Shown: positions 1 to 5,977 of the stretch, piece after piece
Position numbering within the stretch: the first letter of the stretch is position 1
Layout: each line of letters opens with the position of its first letter
Assembly (NCBI GenBank): GCA_011605715.1
Contig: JAAOZO010000205.1
Coordinates: 1-6,058 of the forward strand
Direction: 5' to 3'
From: Nitrososphaerota archaeon
Lineage (GTDB): Archaea > Thermoproteota > EX4484-205 > JAAOZO01
DNA: 6,058 bases
Position numbers and translations under genes: made by a program
The notes under the pieces: model-generated
Seen by the model: the letters and a program-made list of their open reading frames with translations, nothing else
The model's database searches: none
What the model was told of the DNA's origin: nothing

Positions 1-209
1 GAAAGCACTTTAGTTATTAATGGTAGGTTTAAGGTTGTTATCGTATGTCTACCAGCACCAAAGATGTCGTAAACCTTTCCATCTCTATAGAAGACAGCAA
101 CTTCAAACTCATGAACTATTAGTTGACTACCCCACTCTATTTCTTCAGAAGGATATTTCCAGACAATGTCTTCTGAACTTGGATTTATCCATTCGATAAC
201 TTTTGGCAT
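1..209 (-). CDS. SPFH-domain (stomatin/flotillin superfamily) protein, N-terminal 69 residues; runs off the window
   Basis: Translating the minus strand from the ATG at 209-207 gives an open frame of 69 codons to the window edge; the C-terminus is missing. The protein starts MPKVIEWINP, followed by an IVWKYP block (about 15-20), WGSQLIVHEFEVAVF (26-40), RDGKVYDIFGAGRHTI (42-57) and LNLPLI (60-65). This order (hydrophobic start, 'liVhE.e.AvF..dGk..d.fgaGrHtl.T.N.Pl') is typical of the SPFH subfamily often annotated as 'virion core protein'-like, which usually forms membrane-associated or ring-like oligomers of unknown purpose. There is no N-terminal membrane helix, as is usual for this subfamily. 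The start is supported by GGTGAG five bases upstream and a two-base gap from the upstream coiled-coil gene, so the two are co-transcribed. The molecular role is unknown. The family call rests on motif memory, not on a search. Confidence 0.82.
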   Translation of the reverse strand, partial: MPKVIEWINPSSEDIVWKYPSEEIEWGSQLIVHEFEVAVFYRDGKVYDIFGAGRHTITTLNLPLITKVL

Positions 210-211
210 AG

Positions 212-697
212 CTACTCACCCTTTGAAACGTCGAACATATGATTTCTAGCATCTATTCCACTGTTTATAGCTTTGATTCTTTCCTTTAGTTCAGTTAACA
301 AGGAAACGTTTTCTTTAATTTTTTTAGCTAGGGAAGCCAATTCTTCACAACTTGAAACAAGTTCGGCATCTAACTTTTTAAGTTGCTCAAGTTCCTTTTC
401 TGTTACTTTTACCCTATCAAAGTAGCCAGAATAGCCTGCAGAAGAAACTCTTATCTTTGTACCTAAAGAGCTTAGATCCTTAGCAGTATTGTTCAACTCA
501 TAAACGTTAACCGGAATTTTTCCATCTAAAGAATCAGACAAATACGACCTTATAGTTTCTTCGGCTTCTTTTATCTTGTTAAACAAGTAGTTTCTTATCA
601 ATTTGTCGTCCTCCCTTATGAGTTCTTTTTGTTTATAACCTTTAAAACCTGGAATCATCAACTCAAGCTTCTCTAGGGTCTTTAACTCTTTTGACAT
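212..697 (-). CDS. Coiled-coil protein (161 aa) paired with the SPFH gene
   Basis: This is a small soluble protein without signal peptide or membrane segment. An N-terminal block IPGFKGYKQKELIREDDKLIR (residues 15-35, shown in part here: IPGFKGY then REDDKLIR) is followed by a charged helix to about 52. A central segment contains SSAGYSGYFDRVKV (85-98). A Lys/Glu/Leu-rich stretch from about 98 to 145 looks like a coiled coil or helical bundle. The 'IPGykGY...R..Dk..R' and 'GY.G.FD..kv.e..L..L..fD' patterns recall a conserved hypothetical family found in bacteria and archaea beside SPFH or zinc-ribbon genes; no biochemical function is known to me. It is the first gene of the operon. The ATG at 697 lies 29-30 bases after the TATA-box centre, so it is probably translated from a leaderless message. 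Its stop codon lies two bases before the SPFH start, suggesting translational coupling and a joint complex (inference). Confidence 0.85.
   Translation of the reverse strand: MSKELKTLEKLELMIPGFKGYKQKELIREDDKLIRNYLFNKIKEAEETIRSYLSDSLDGKIPVNVYELNNTAKDLSSLGTKIRVSSAGYSGYFDRVKVTEKELEQLKKLDAELVSSCEELASLAKKIKENVSLLTELKERIKAINSGIDARNHMFDVSKGE
215..220 (-). promoter_or_regulatory. Shine-Dalgarno site of the SPFH gene
   Basis: The minus strand reads GGTGAG five bases before the SPFH ATG, overlapping the last codons and stop of the coiled-coil gene. It complements the usual archaeal 16S rRNA 3' end (CACCUC-type). It is the only clear ribosome-binding site at a gene start in this window and fixes the SPFH start codon. 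Confidence 0.75.
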
Positions 698-722
698 TTT
701 GGGTTATATAACTCACACAATC

Positions 723-730
723 TTTATAAA
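723..730 (-). promoter_or_regulatory. Archaeal promoter (TATA box) of the coiled-coil/SPFH operon
   Basis: The minus strand reads TTTATAAA, preceded by a purine-rich BRE-like AAAAAG. The box centre is about 29.5 bases upstream of the ATG at 697. With the usual 25-27 base spacing to the start site, transcription would begin within about 0-4 bases of the start codon, giving a leaderless or near-leaderless mRNA. Confidence 0.75.
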
Positions 731-773
731 CTTTTTGTTTCTAATTTTTTCTGATGAAAATTATATTGCAAAG

Positions 774-797
774 AAAAAATCAACAGCTTGTTAAGCT
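774..797 (-). terminator. Probable terminator of the MFS gene: small hairpin plus T6
   Basis: On the minus strand the end of the MFS gene reads AGCTT-AAC-AAGCT (five-base stem, three-base loop, positions 797-785, overlapping the stop codon), followed after a few bases by TTTTTT (779-774). Archaeal termination mainly needs the T run; the short stem may be incidental. The T run lies before the next promoter (723-730), so the transporter and the coiled-coil operon are probably separate transcripts. Confidence 0.5.
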
Positions 798-1959
798 AAA
801 GTATTAAGAGCAAGAAACTAACAAAGTTGATTGCTGAGCCAAAAACGAAGGGTGCCCAGTGACCATAGTTCCAAAGAACTCCAGATATAAATGGACCAAG
901 GGATCCAGCAAACGTAGTGAAAGAATCAAGTACTCCTACTGCAGTTGCAAAATTTTCTTCTGACACATCTTGCATTATTAGTCTTCTAGCGGGCATATCC
1001 ATTGCACCTACAACACCTTGAACTATCATAATTACAACAGCTAAGAGAAAAGAATTTACGAACGGATAGACCCACCAAATTAAGGAAGAAAGAAGGACAT
1101 GCAATAGAAGAATAATTTTTCCACCAACCTTATCAGAAAGTTTTCCAAAGGGTATTTGAAATACTGCATTTCCAATGCTCCATATTGCAAGCAGGAGTCC
1201 AATTGTTGCATCGTCAAAATTTTGGTCTAGACTAGCCACTAATGGAATAAAGGTGTATGAAGTCAAAAATCCTATAGTGTGAAACGATAAGGCTATTGAG
1301 AGCTTTCTTACCGAAGAATTTTTTATGAAGAAGTCTAATCCTTTTTTAAAGTCGTCTAAAGTGAAGAGAATAAAATTGTTTTTTGTAGAGCTGTTAGACT
1401 TACGAACGACATAAGTTACTATAACCAATGAAAAAAGGGAAAGAACACCACCAACTGCAAACAATGATTTGTAGCCAAAGTTTTGTGCCATGATTCCGGA
1501 AAGAGTTTGGCCGATAACTTGAGAAGTCGTGGTAAATGCATAGTACCAACCAAAGGCTAAAGCAACTTTTCCTTTTGAAGAAGCTTTCGACACATAAGAA
1601 GAAATAGAGGGTCCATAGATAGCTGTTCCTATCCACAACAGAACAACAAGTATAGAAAAAAGAAGTGGGTTTGAAACTAAGTACATAAGAAAAAGAGAGA
1701 TGCTACATAAAGAAAAGCTCCAAACAATAGGTAGTCTATAACCAAGCTTGTCAGCTATAACGCCGCTTGGAAGCGTTAACAGAGCAAATGCAAGCCTAGC
1801 TACAGTAACGATTAATCCAACCATGAAAGAATTGAACCCCAGTTGACTAAGATAAAGAACTAGTAAAGAAGTAGACAAATTAAAGCCTAGAATGAGTAAA
1901 CTGACTGAAAAACTTACTAAGACTATGTTTCTAGTTAAGCCTAAGTTATCGAGATTCAA
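796..1959 (-). CDS. Major facilitator superfamily (MFS) transporter, 12 membrane helices, substrate unknown
   Basis: This is an integral membrane secondary transporter of 387 residues. Hydrophobic segments alternate through the whole protein and the chain ends directly after the last helix. The loop between helices 2 and 3 carries MFS motif A (SGVIADKLGYR, 65-75), and the second half repeats it as FGKLSDKVGGK (271-281). A hydrophilic central loop (about 185-220) separates the two six-helix halves. The chosen start is TTG at 1959: it sits at the N-terminus expected just before helix 1, no in-frame ATG lies between it and the upstream stop, and a TATA box is centred about 32 bases upstream. No Shine-Dalgarno motif precedes it. 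An in-frame ATT five codons upstream is a less likely start. The gene is divergent from the aminotransferase and near a beta-glycosidase, so a sugar or sugar derivative is a reasonable but unproven cargo; drug-efflux relatives have the same architecture. Confidence 0.9.
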   Translation of the reverse strand: MNLDNLGLTRNIVLVSFSVSLLILGFNLSTSLLVLYLSQLGFNSFMVGLIVTVARLAFALLTLPSGVIADKLGYRLPIVWSFSLCSISLFLMYLVSNPLLFSILVVLLWIGTAIYGPSISSYVSKASSKGKVALAFGWYYAFTTTSQVIGQTLSGIMAQNFGYKSLFAVGGVLSLFSLVIVTYVVRKSNSSTKNNFILFTLDDFKKGLDFFIKNSSVRKLSIALSFHTIGFLTSYTFIPLVASLDQNFDDATIGLLLAIWSIGNAVFQIPFGKLSDKVGGKIILLLHVLLSSLIWWVYPFVNSFLLAVVIMIVQGVVGAMDMPARRLIMQDVSEENFATAVGVLDSFTTFAGSLGPFISGVLWNYGHWAPFVFGSAINFVSFLLLIL

Positions 1960-1987
1960 GCTTGGAGGAATGAGAGGTTTTTTCTCG

Positions 1988-1995
1988 ATATAAAA
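1988..1995 (-). promoter_or_regulatory. Promoter (TATA box) of the MFS gene
   Basis: The minus strand reads TTTTATAT within ATTTTTATATC, centred 32-33 bases before the TTG start. This would give a leader of only a few bases and supports TTG at 1959 as the start codon. There is no GGTG-like ribosome site. Confidence 0.6.
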
Positions 1996-2114
1996 ATATT
2001 GTGTTTACTAGCTTAACCCTTTACTCTAAAACTAATTAAAAAAAGGAGTTCGTAAGAGCATCGAAGAAACTATACTTATTATTTGTAAGAAGCAAGTCTA
2101 TACACGATGTATTC

Positions 2115-2134
2115 TAAGTTAACTTTGTAACTTA
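2115..2134. promoter_or_regulatory. Candidate operator: 7-base inverted repeat upstream of the aminotransferase promoter
   Basis: TAAGTTA (2115-2121) and TAACTTA (2128-2134) form a perfect inverted repeat with a six-base spacer. The left arm also begins a perfect 10-base palindrome, AAGTTAACTT (2116-2125), and TAACTT is repeated directly at 2120 and 2128. The element ends about 16 bases before the aminotransferase TATA box, where an archaeal activator or repressor could bind. Caution: the same heptamer occurs several other times in this AT-rich window, so chance is a real alternative. The rest of the 1960-2183 intergenic region holds the two promoters and no credible small gene. Confidence 0.3.
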
Positions 2135-2150
2135 AGATAATAAGCTAAAA

Positions 2151-2158
2151 CTTATAAG
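2151..2158 (+). promoter_or_regulatory. Promoter (TATA box) of the aminotransferase gene
   Basis: CTTATAAG, preceded by the A-rich BRE-like GCTAAAA, is centred 29.5 bases before the ATG at 2184, the same spacing as for the coiled-coil and epimerase genes. A leaderless transcript is expected; no Shine-Dalgarno motif lies before the ATG. Confidence 0.75.
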
Positions 2159-2183
2159 TGATTAAGGTAATAAATTAAGTACA

Positions 2184-3440
2184 ATGCAGGAATTAGCAAT
2201 TCATGGTGGAAAGAAAACTAGAACGAGGCCATTTCCAAACAAAAAGGATGTAGGAATAGAAGAGCTAAAAGAAGTAGCAGAAGTTATATGGTCTGGTCAA
2301 CTTAATAGAGTTGGAGGAACGAAGGTTTCAAACTTTGAAAAAGAGTTTGCAAAACTATATGGAGTTGAATACGCTGTAGCGTCCACTTCTGGAACTGCTT
2401 CGATTCATGTAGCACTTGGAGCATTGAATCTTGATCCTGGTTCTGAGGTAATAACTGGACCAATAAGCGATATGGGTTCAATAATACCAATCTTGTATCA
2501 GGGCCTAATTCCTATTTTTGCTGATGTTGATCCTAAAACTTATGCTTTAGATCCTGAAGATGTTGAAAGAAAGATAAGCGAAAAAACGAAAGCCATAATG
2601 GCAATTCATTTGTTTGGTCTTGCGGATAAGTTGGATGAATTGAGAAAGATTGCGAAGGAATACAATCTATATCTTATCGAAGACACATCACAAGCACACC
2701 TAGCAGAGTACAAGGATAAGCTTGCAGGTACAATTGGGGACATTGGATGCTTTAGTTTGCAGCAGTCGAAGCAGATGACAACAGGTGATGGAGGCATGAC
2801 TATATTTAAGGACAAAGAACTTTATGAGAGAGGTTCGTTGTTCGCAGATAAAGCCTGGCCAAGGAGTGGAAATTTAGCTGATAGAGGTTACCTTTTTCTA
2901 GCAATGAACTATAGAATGACAGAACTTCAGGGAGCAGTAGGATTAGCCCAAGTAAAGAAGATTAGGAACATAGTTGAGAGAAGAAGAAAAGTAGGAGAAA
3001 AACTAGTAAAGATGATAAAAGAAGAGGTTGAGGGTGTAATTCCTCCTCATGTACCAAGTTATTGCAAACATTCTTTTTGGCTTTTTCCGATAACGTTGGA
3101 TGAGGAAAAAATAAAGATAGCTCCAGAAGTTTTCAATGAAGCACTTAATGCAGAAGGCATACCTTCTAGCTTTGGTTATATAAAGAAGCCACTTTACCTT
3201 TATCCAGTGCTAAAGGAAAAAATTACTTTTGGAAGGTCTCATTACCCATTTGATTTACCAGAAGCAAGAAAGTTAGAATACAAAGAAGGAGATTGCCCAA
3301 ATGCAGAGAAATTGTTGAAAAAAGTTATTACAATACCAGTAAACGAGTTTTATGAAGATGAGGATATCGAAGACATAATTAAAGCCTTAAAGAAAGTTTC
3401 AAACTACTACATAAAAAATAAGTTAAATAACCTAAGTTAG
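2184..3440 (+). CDS. DegT/DnrJ/EryC1/StrS-family PLP-dependent aminotransferase (StsC-like)
   Basis: This is a 418-residue fold-type I aminotransferase, the usual length for the family, soluble and cytoplasmic. Family members move an amino group from glutamate or glutamine to a keto-sugar or keto-cyclitol. Visible landmarks are the N-terminal LAIHGGKKTRTRPFP (4-18), the cofactor phosphate region STSGTASIH (67-75), the PLP-ring Asp in IEDTSQAH (D167), the Schiff-base lysine in SLQQSKQMTTGDGG (K196), MNYRMTELQGAVGLAQ (241-256) and the C-terminal GDCPNAE and ITIPVNEFY. The long N-terminus beginning 'LAihGG' and the SLQQSK motif resemble the scyllo-inosose aminotransferase (StsC)/AHBA-synthase branch more than the lipopolysaccharide perosamine/QuiC branch. 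The actual substrate is not readable from sequence. The ATG is fixed by the TATA spacing. The gene is divergent from the MFS gene and convergent with a sugar isomerase/epimerase, which suggests a shared carbohydrate or cyclitol pathway (inference). Confidence 0.92.
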   Translation: MQELAIHGGKKTRTRPFPNKKDVGIEELKEVAEVIWSGQLNRVGGTKVSNFEKEFAKLYGVEYAVASTSGTASIHVALGALNLDPGSEVITGPISDMGSIIPILYQGLIPIFADVDPKTYALDPEDVERKISEKTKAIMAIHLFGLADKLDELRKIAKEYNLYLIEDTSQAHLAEYKDKLAGTIGDIGCFSLQQSKQMTTGDGGMTIFKDKELYERGSLFADKAWPRSGNLADRGYLFLAMNYRMTELQGAVGLAQVKKIRNIVERRRKVGEKLVKMIKEEVEGVIPPHVPSYCKHSFWLFPITLDEEKIKIAPEVFNEALNAEGIPSSFGYIKKPLYLYPVLKEKITFGRSHYPFDLPEARKLEYKEGDCPNAEKLLKKVITIPVNEFYEDEDIEDIIKALKKVSNYYIKNKLNNLS

Positions 3441-3463
3441 AAGCTCTTACTTCAGAAAATAAC
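3441..3463. other. Convergent gene junction, 23 bases
   Basis: The aminotransferase and epimerase genes end tail to tail here. A small stem, GAAG/CTTC (3440-3453), overlaps the aminotransferase stop. Neither strand has a T run longer than four (minus strand TTTT at 3456-3459), so termination may occur inside the opposite gene and the 3' ends of the two transcripts may overlap. Confidence 0.5.
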
Positions 3464-4294
3464 CTAGTCTTTGAAGCTTTCCCTTATCAATTCAATTGAT
3501 TTCCTTACCCCTAAAAATGGGTCCTCTCTCCCTTCAAATTCTATAGAGATATATCCTTTGTAGTTTGCCTCTTTTAATATTTCGTAAACTTTTTTATAGT
3601 CTATGTCTAGAGTATACCAAACACCTCCTCCAAAGTAAGTCTTTGCATGAACTAATACTGAATACTTTGCGATTTTCCTTAAGCTTTCGTATGTATCTTC
3701 TATGAAGTTACCAGTATCCATGAGAGCTCTTAAGTACTTTGAATTTAATGAAGTTATTATTTTCACTAGCTTCTCTGGACTACTTGTTAAGCCCCAATGA
3801 TTTTCAAGAGCTAAAACAATTCCATAGTCTTCAGCAACCTTTAACAGATCTTCAATAGAACTCATAACCCATTCAAACGCATCCTTTTCGGAGTAACCTT
3901 CTATTGGTGGCTCAATGCCTTTGTTTTTCATGAACTCATCGAAGCTTTTTATTGTCATCCACCTACCAGAATTTATTCTTATAGCGGGAGCTCCCAAGCG
4001 ATATGCTAGCTCTAAAGATTTTTTTGTTTTCTCGATTTCTTTTTCTCTAACCTCTTTACTCGGAGAAACAAAGTTTTGATGGGTAGCAACACAATAAATA
4101 TCTAAGCCAAGTTCCAATGCTTTTGTTTTTATCGAGTTCAGATAACTTGTGTCTCTTGATTCAAGTTGAACCTCAAGTACTTCGACACCACTCAACTCAA
4201 GTTTGTAAGCTTGTTCCATAACGTATTCAATTGGAGTTCTAACTTCAGAGAAATGCCAAAACGAATACGTTGAAGTCCCAACCCTTAAGTTCAT
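3464..4294 (-). CDS. Xylose-isomerase-like TIM-barrel sugar (phosphate) isomerase/epimerase
   Basis: This 276-residue soluble protein has the pattern of the AP-endonuclease-2/xylose-isomerase-like TIM-barrel superfamily, which includes D-tagatose/ribulose epimerases, IolE inosose dehydratase and IolI. It starts with the barrel strand LRVGTSTYSF and shows GVEVLEV (36-42), ATHQNF (70-75) and GAPAIRINSG (101-110). The four expected divalent-metal ligands are present: E164 in LALENHWG, D193 in LMDTGNF, H216 in LVHAKTY and E252 in SIEFEG, so it is probably catalytically active. The length matches single-domain family members. The reaction could be keto-sugar epimerization, aldose-ketose isomerization or inosose dehydration; sequence alone does not decide. 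The ATG at 4294 is 29.5 bases from the TATA-box centre, so the message is leaderless. It is divergent from the beta-glycosidase and convergent with the aminotransferase, placing it in a likely sugar-use block. Confidence 0.9.
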   Translation of the reverse strand: MNLRVGTSTYSFWHFSEVRTPIEYVMEQAYKLELSGVEVLEVQLESRDTSYLNSIKTKALELGLDIYCVATHQNFVSPSKEVREKEIEKTKKSLELAYRLGAPAIRINSGRWMTIKSFDEFMKNKGIEPPIEGYSEKDAFEWVMSSIEDLLKVAEDYGIVLALENHWGLTSSPEKLVKIITSLNSKYLRALMDTGNFIEDTYESLRKIAKYSVLVHAKTYFGGGVWYTLDIDYKKVYEILKEANYKGYISIEFEGREDPFLGVRKSIELIRESFKD

Positions 4295-4319
4295 TTAAAA
4301 GAAGTAAAAGCTAGAGCTG

Positions 4320-4327
4320 TATTTAAG
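4320..4327 (-). promoter_or_regulatory. Promoter (TATA box) of the epimerase gene
   Basis: The minus strand reads CTTAAATA, preceded by an A-rich BRE-like AAAAA. The centre is 29.5 bases before the ATG at 4294, predicting a leaderless transcript. Confidence 0.7.
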
Positions 4328-4361
4328 TTTTTTGAGTCGCATTACTCGTTGGAAAAACTTA
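4324..4361. repeat. Near-symmetric inverted repeats in the epimerase/glycosidase divergent promoter (candidate shared operator)
   Basis: TAAGTTTTT (4324-4332) and AAAAACTTA (4353-4361) form a perfect nine-base inverted repeat that covers part of the TATA box and the BRE of both divergent promoters. Within the 20-base spacer lies a second inverted repeat, GAGT-CGCATT-ACTC (4334-4347). The two dyad centres (4342.5 and 4340.5) nearly coincide. The outer repeat may simply reflect two similar core promoters facing apart; the inner one is not explained by core-promoter sequence and is a candidate regulator site that would control both genes. Confidence 0.45.
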
Positions 4362-4365
4362 TTAA
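4358..4365 (+). promoter_or_regulatory. Promoter (TATA-like box) of the beta-glycosidase gene
   Basis: CTTATTAA, preceded by GGAAAAA, is centred about 33 bases before the ATG at 4395, predicting a leader of only a few bases. It lies downstream of the TTG at 4332 and across the in-frame ATG at 4365, so neither of those can be the start if this promoter is used. Confidence 0.6.
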
Positions 4366-4394
4366 TGTACAACACTCTAATAAATAGAAGAAAA

Positions 4395-5882
4395 ATGACA
4401 AGGTTTCCTAAGGGATTCATGTGGGGAATCTCGATGGCAGCATTTCAATACGAAATGGGACATTCAAAGGAAGCTGTAGATCCAAATAGCGATTGGTACC
4501 TGTGGCTACATAACGAGGAGAACAAGAAAATAGGAATAGTTAGCGGAGACGTTCCAGAAATGGGACCAGGATACTGGGACCTCTATAAGGTAGACCACGA
4601 CTGGGCTGAGTGGCTAGGTCTAAATGCTTGGAGGATGAATCCCGAATGGAGTAGGATATTTCCTAAGTCAACAGAAGAAGTTAAAGTTAATGTAGAATCC
4701 AAGGAAGGAGACATTATAGATGTAGAAGTCACAGAGAAAGACCTTAAGAAACTTGATGCCATGGCAAATCAAAAGGCAGTAAAGAAATACAAGGAAATTT
4801 TTAAAGACATAAACGAAAGGGGAATAAAACTAATAATAAACTTGTACCACTGGCCATTGCCAATATGGATCCACGATCCAATAAAGGTTAGAGAATCAAA
4901 ACTAAAAGATGGTCCAAAAGGATGGTTAGAAGAAAGAACAGTAGTAGAGTTTGCTAAGTTTGCAGCTTACATTGCATGGAAGTATGAGGACTATGCTTAC
5001 ATGTGGAGTACGATGAATGAACCAAACGTAACGTGGAGCATTGGATACCTTGGAGGTAATTTTCCACCCGGTGTTAACTCAATAGAGGCGGCAACGAAAG
5101 CAGCTTACAACATTACTCAAGCTCATGCTAGGGCTTATGACCAGATAAAAAGAGTAATCGGTAAAAAAGCAAAAGTAGGAATAATATACGCAACAACACC
5201 TTCTGAGCCATTAACTAATTCTGAAAAAGACATTGAAGCAGCAAAGATTTCAGATGAAGTTTCAACAAAATGGTTCTTTAACGCAATAGTAAATGGAGTA
5301 ATTTCAAAGAACTTTGTTGGAGAAAAAATTAAGAGAGAAGACATGAAAGAAAAGGTAGATTGGATAGGAGTGAACTACTACTCTAGAAGTGTCGTTAGAT
5401 CAAAACAAGAACCTCCTGGTTACGAAAGTGTTGCCGGCTATGGTTTTAGTTGTAGTAACATGGAAAGATCTAACGCAGGTTTACCGGTTTCAGAATTTGG
5501 TTGGGAAATTTATCCAGAAGGAATAAGAAAGGCATTAAAATTGTATAAAGAGTATGAAAAACCACTTATGATAACTGAGAATGGAGTAGCGGATAAAAAA
5601 GATAGACATAGAGCATGGTACATTGTTTCTCATCTTTATCAAGTAAGCAAGGCCATAGAAGAAGATGGGCTAAAAGTTATAGGGTACTTACACTGGAGTT
5701 TAATAGATAATTTAGAATGGGCTTCAGGATTTAGCAAGAGATTTGGGCTAATATACGTTGACATGAGTACTAAGAAAAGAGTTCCAAGACCTAGTGCATA
5801 CTTGTATAGGGACATCGTTACCTCGAATGAGATACCAGAATATCTTTTAGAGTATAGCAAATTTCCAAACGCTATTACTTAA
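4395..5882 (+). CDS. lacS: Glycoside hydrolase family 1 beta-glycosidase, archaeal LacS type
   Basis: This retaining beta-glycosidase (beta-galactosidase/beta-glucosidase type) hydrolyses terminal beta-linked sugars; no signal peptide is visible, so it should act inside the cell. With the ATG at 4395 it has 495 residues, against 489 for Sulfolobus LacS, and starts MTRFPKGFMWG like its relatives. Motifs numbered from that start are FQYEMG (Q18), LVSGD-like IVSGDVPE (48-55), EWSRIFP (84-90), LYHWPLP (H152), TMNEPN with the acid/base E209, VNYY (326-329), MITENG with the nucleophile E395, and HWSLIDNLEWASGF, whose E441/W442 match the LacS sugar-binding Glu/Trp. All catalytic and key subsite residues are present. 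The frame remains open upstream to a TTG at 4332, but those 21 residues overlap the promoter and do not match the family. The gene is divergent from the epimerase, with a possible shared operator. Exact sugar preference is uncertain. Confidence 0.95.
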   Translation: MTRFPKGFMWGISMAAFQYEMGHSKEAVDPNSDWYLWLHNEENKKIGIVSGDVPEMGPGYWDLYKVDHDWAEWLGLNAWRMNPEWSRIFPKSTEEVKVNVESKEGDIIDVEVTEKDLKKLDAMANQKAVKKYKEIFKDINERGIKLIINLYHWPLPIWIHDPIKVRESKLKDGPKGWLEERTVVEFAKFAAYIAWKYEDYAYMWSTMNEPNVTWSIGYLGGNFPPGVNSIEAATKAAYNITQAHARAYDQIKRVIGKKAKVGIIYATTPSEPLTNSEKDIEAAKISDEVSTKWFFNAIVNGVISKNFVGEKIKREDMKEKVDWIGVNYYSRSVVRSKQEPPGYESVAGYGFSCSNMERSNAGLPVSEFGWEIYPEGIRKALKLYKEYEKPLMITENGVADKKDRHRAWYIVSHLYQVSKAIEEDGLKVIGYLHWSLIDNLEWASGFSKRFGLIYVDMSTKKRVPRPSAYLYRDIVTSNEIPEYLLEYSKFPNAIT

Positions 5883-5913
5883 CATAGAAAACGAGTAAAC
5901 AACAAATTAAAGC

Positions 5914-5919
5914 TTTTTT
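5914..5919 (+). terminator. T6 terminator of the beta-glycosidase gene
   Basis: TTTTTT follows AAAGC, starting 31 bases after the glycosidase stop codon, and is followed by TATTAGTTT. This matches archaeal U-run termination. The rest of 5883-5977 is AT-rich spacer between convergent genes, with a T-rich minus-strand stretch (about 5950-5970) that may end the opposing transcript; no gene is seen there. Confidence 0.5.
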
Positions 5920-5977
5920 ATTAGTTTAACTGTGTTAATTTAGGTTTATAGATAATTAAGAAATAAGATAACTTATA

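Noticed and set aside
750..840. TGATGA (752-757) and CTGA (834-837) on the plus strand, resembling C and D boxes of a C/D guide RNA.
   Set aside because: Spacing is too long for a typical archaeal C/D RNA, no convincing internal C'/D' boxes were seen, and the second motif lies inside the MFS coding region.
1400..1636. Minus-strand 78-codon frame inside the MFS gene, and similar 62-73 codon frames antisense to the aminotransferase and glycosidase genes.
   Set aside because: Each lies entirely within a well-supported gene, has no promoter or ribosome site of its own that I could see, and its translation resembles no family known to me.
3419..3439. Direct repeat TAAGTTA at 3419 and 3433, the same heptamer as the candidate operator near 2115.
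   Set aside because: It falls at the end of the aminotransferase coding region, not at a promoter, and the heptamer recurs at several unrelated places in this AT-rich window.
3486..3500. 15-base palindrome ATCAATT-C-AATTGAT inside the 3' end of the epimerase gene.
   Set aside because: It lies fully within coding sequence, has no following T run on the plus strand, and archaeal termination does not depend on hairpins. Low-complexity AT sequence makes chance plausible.
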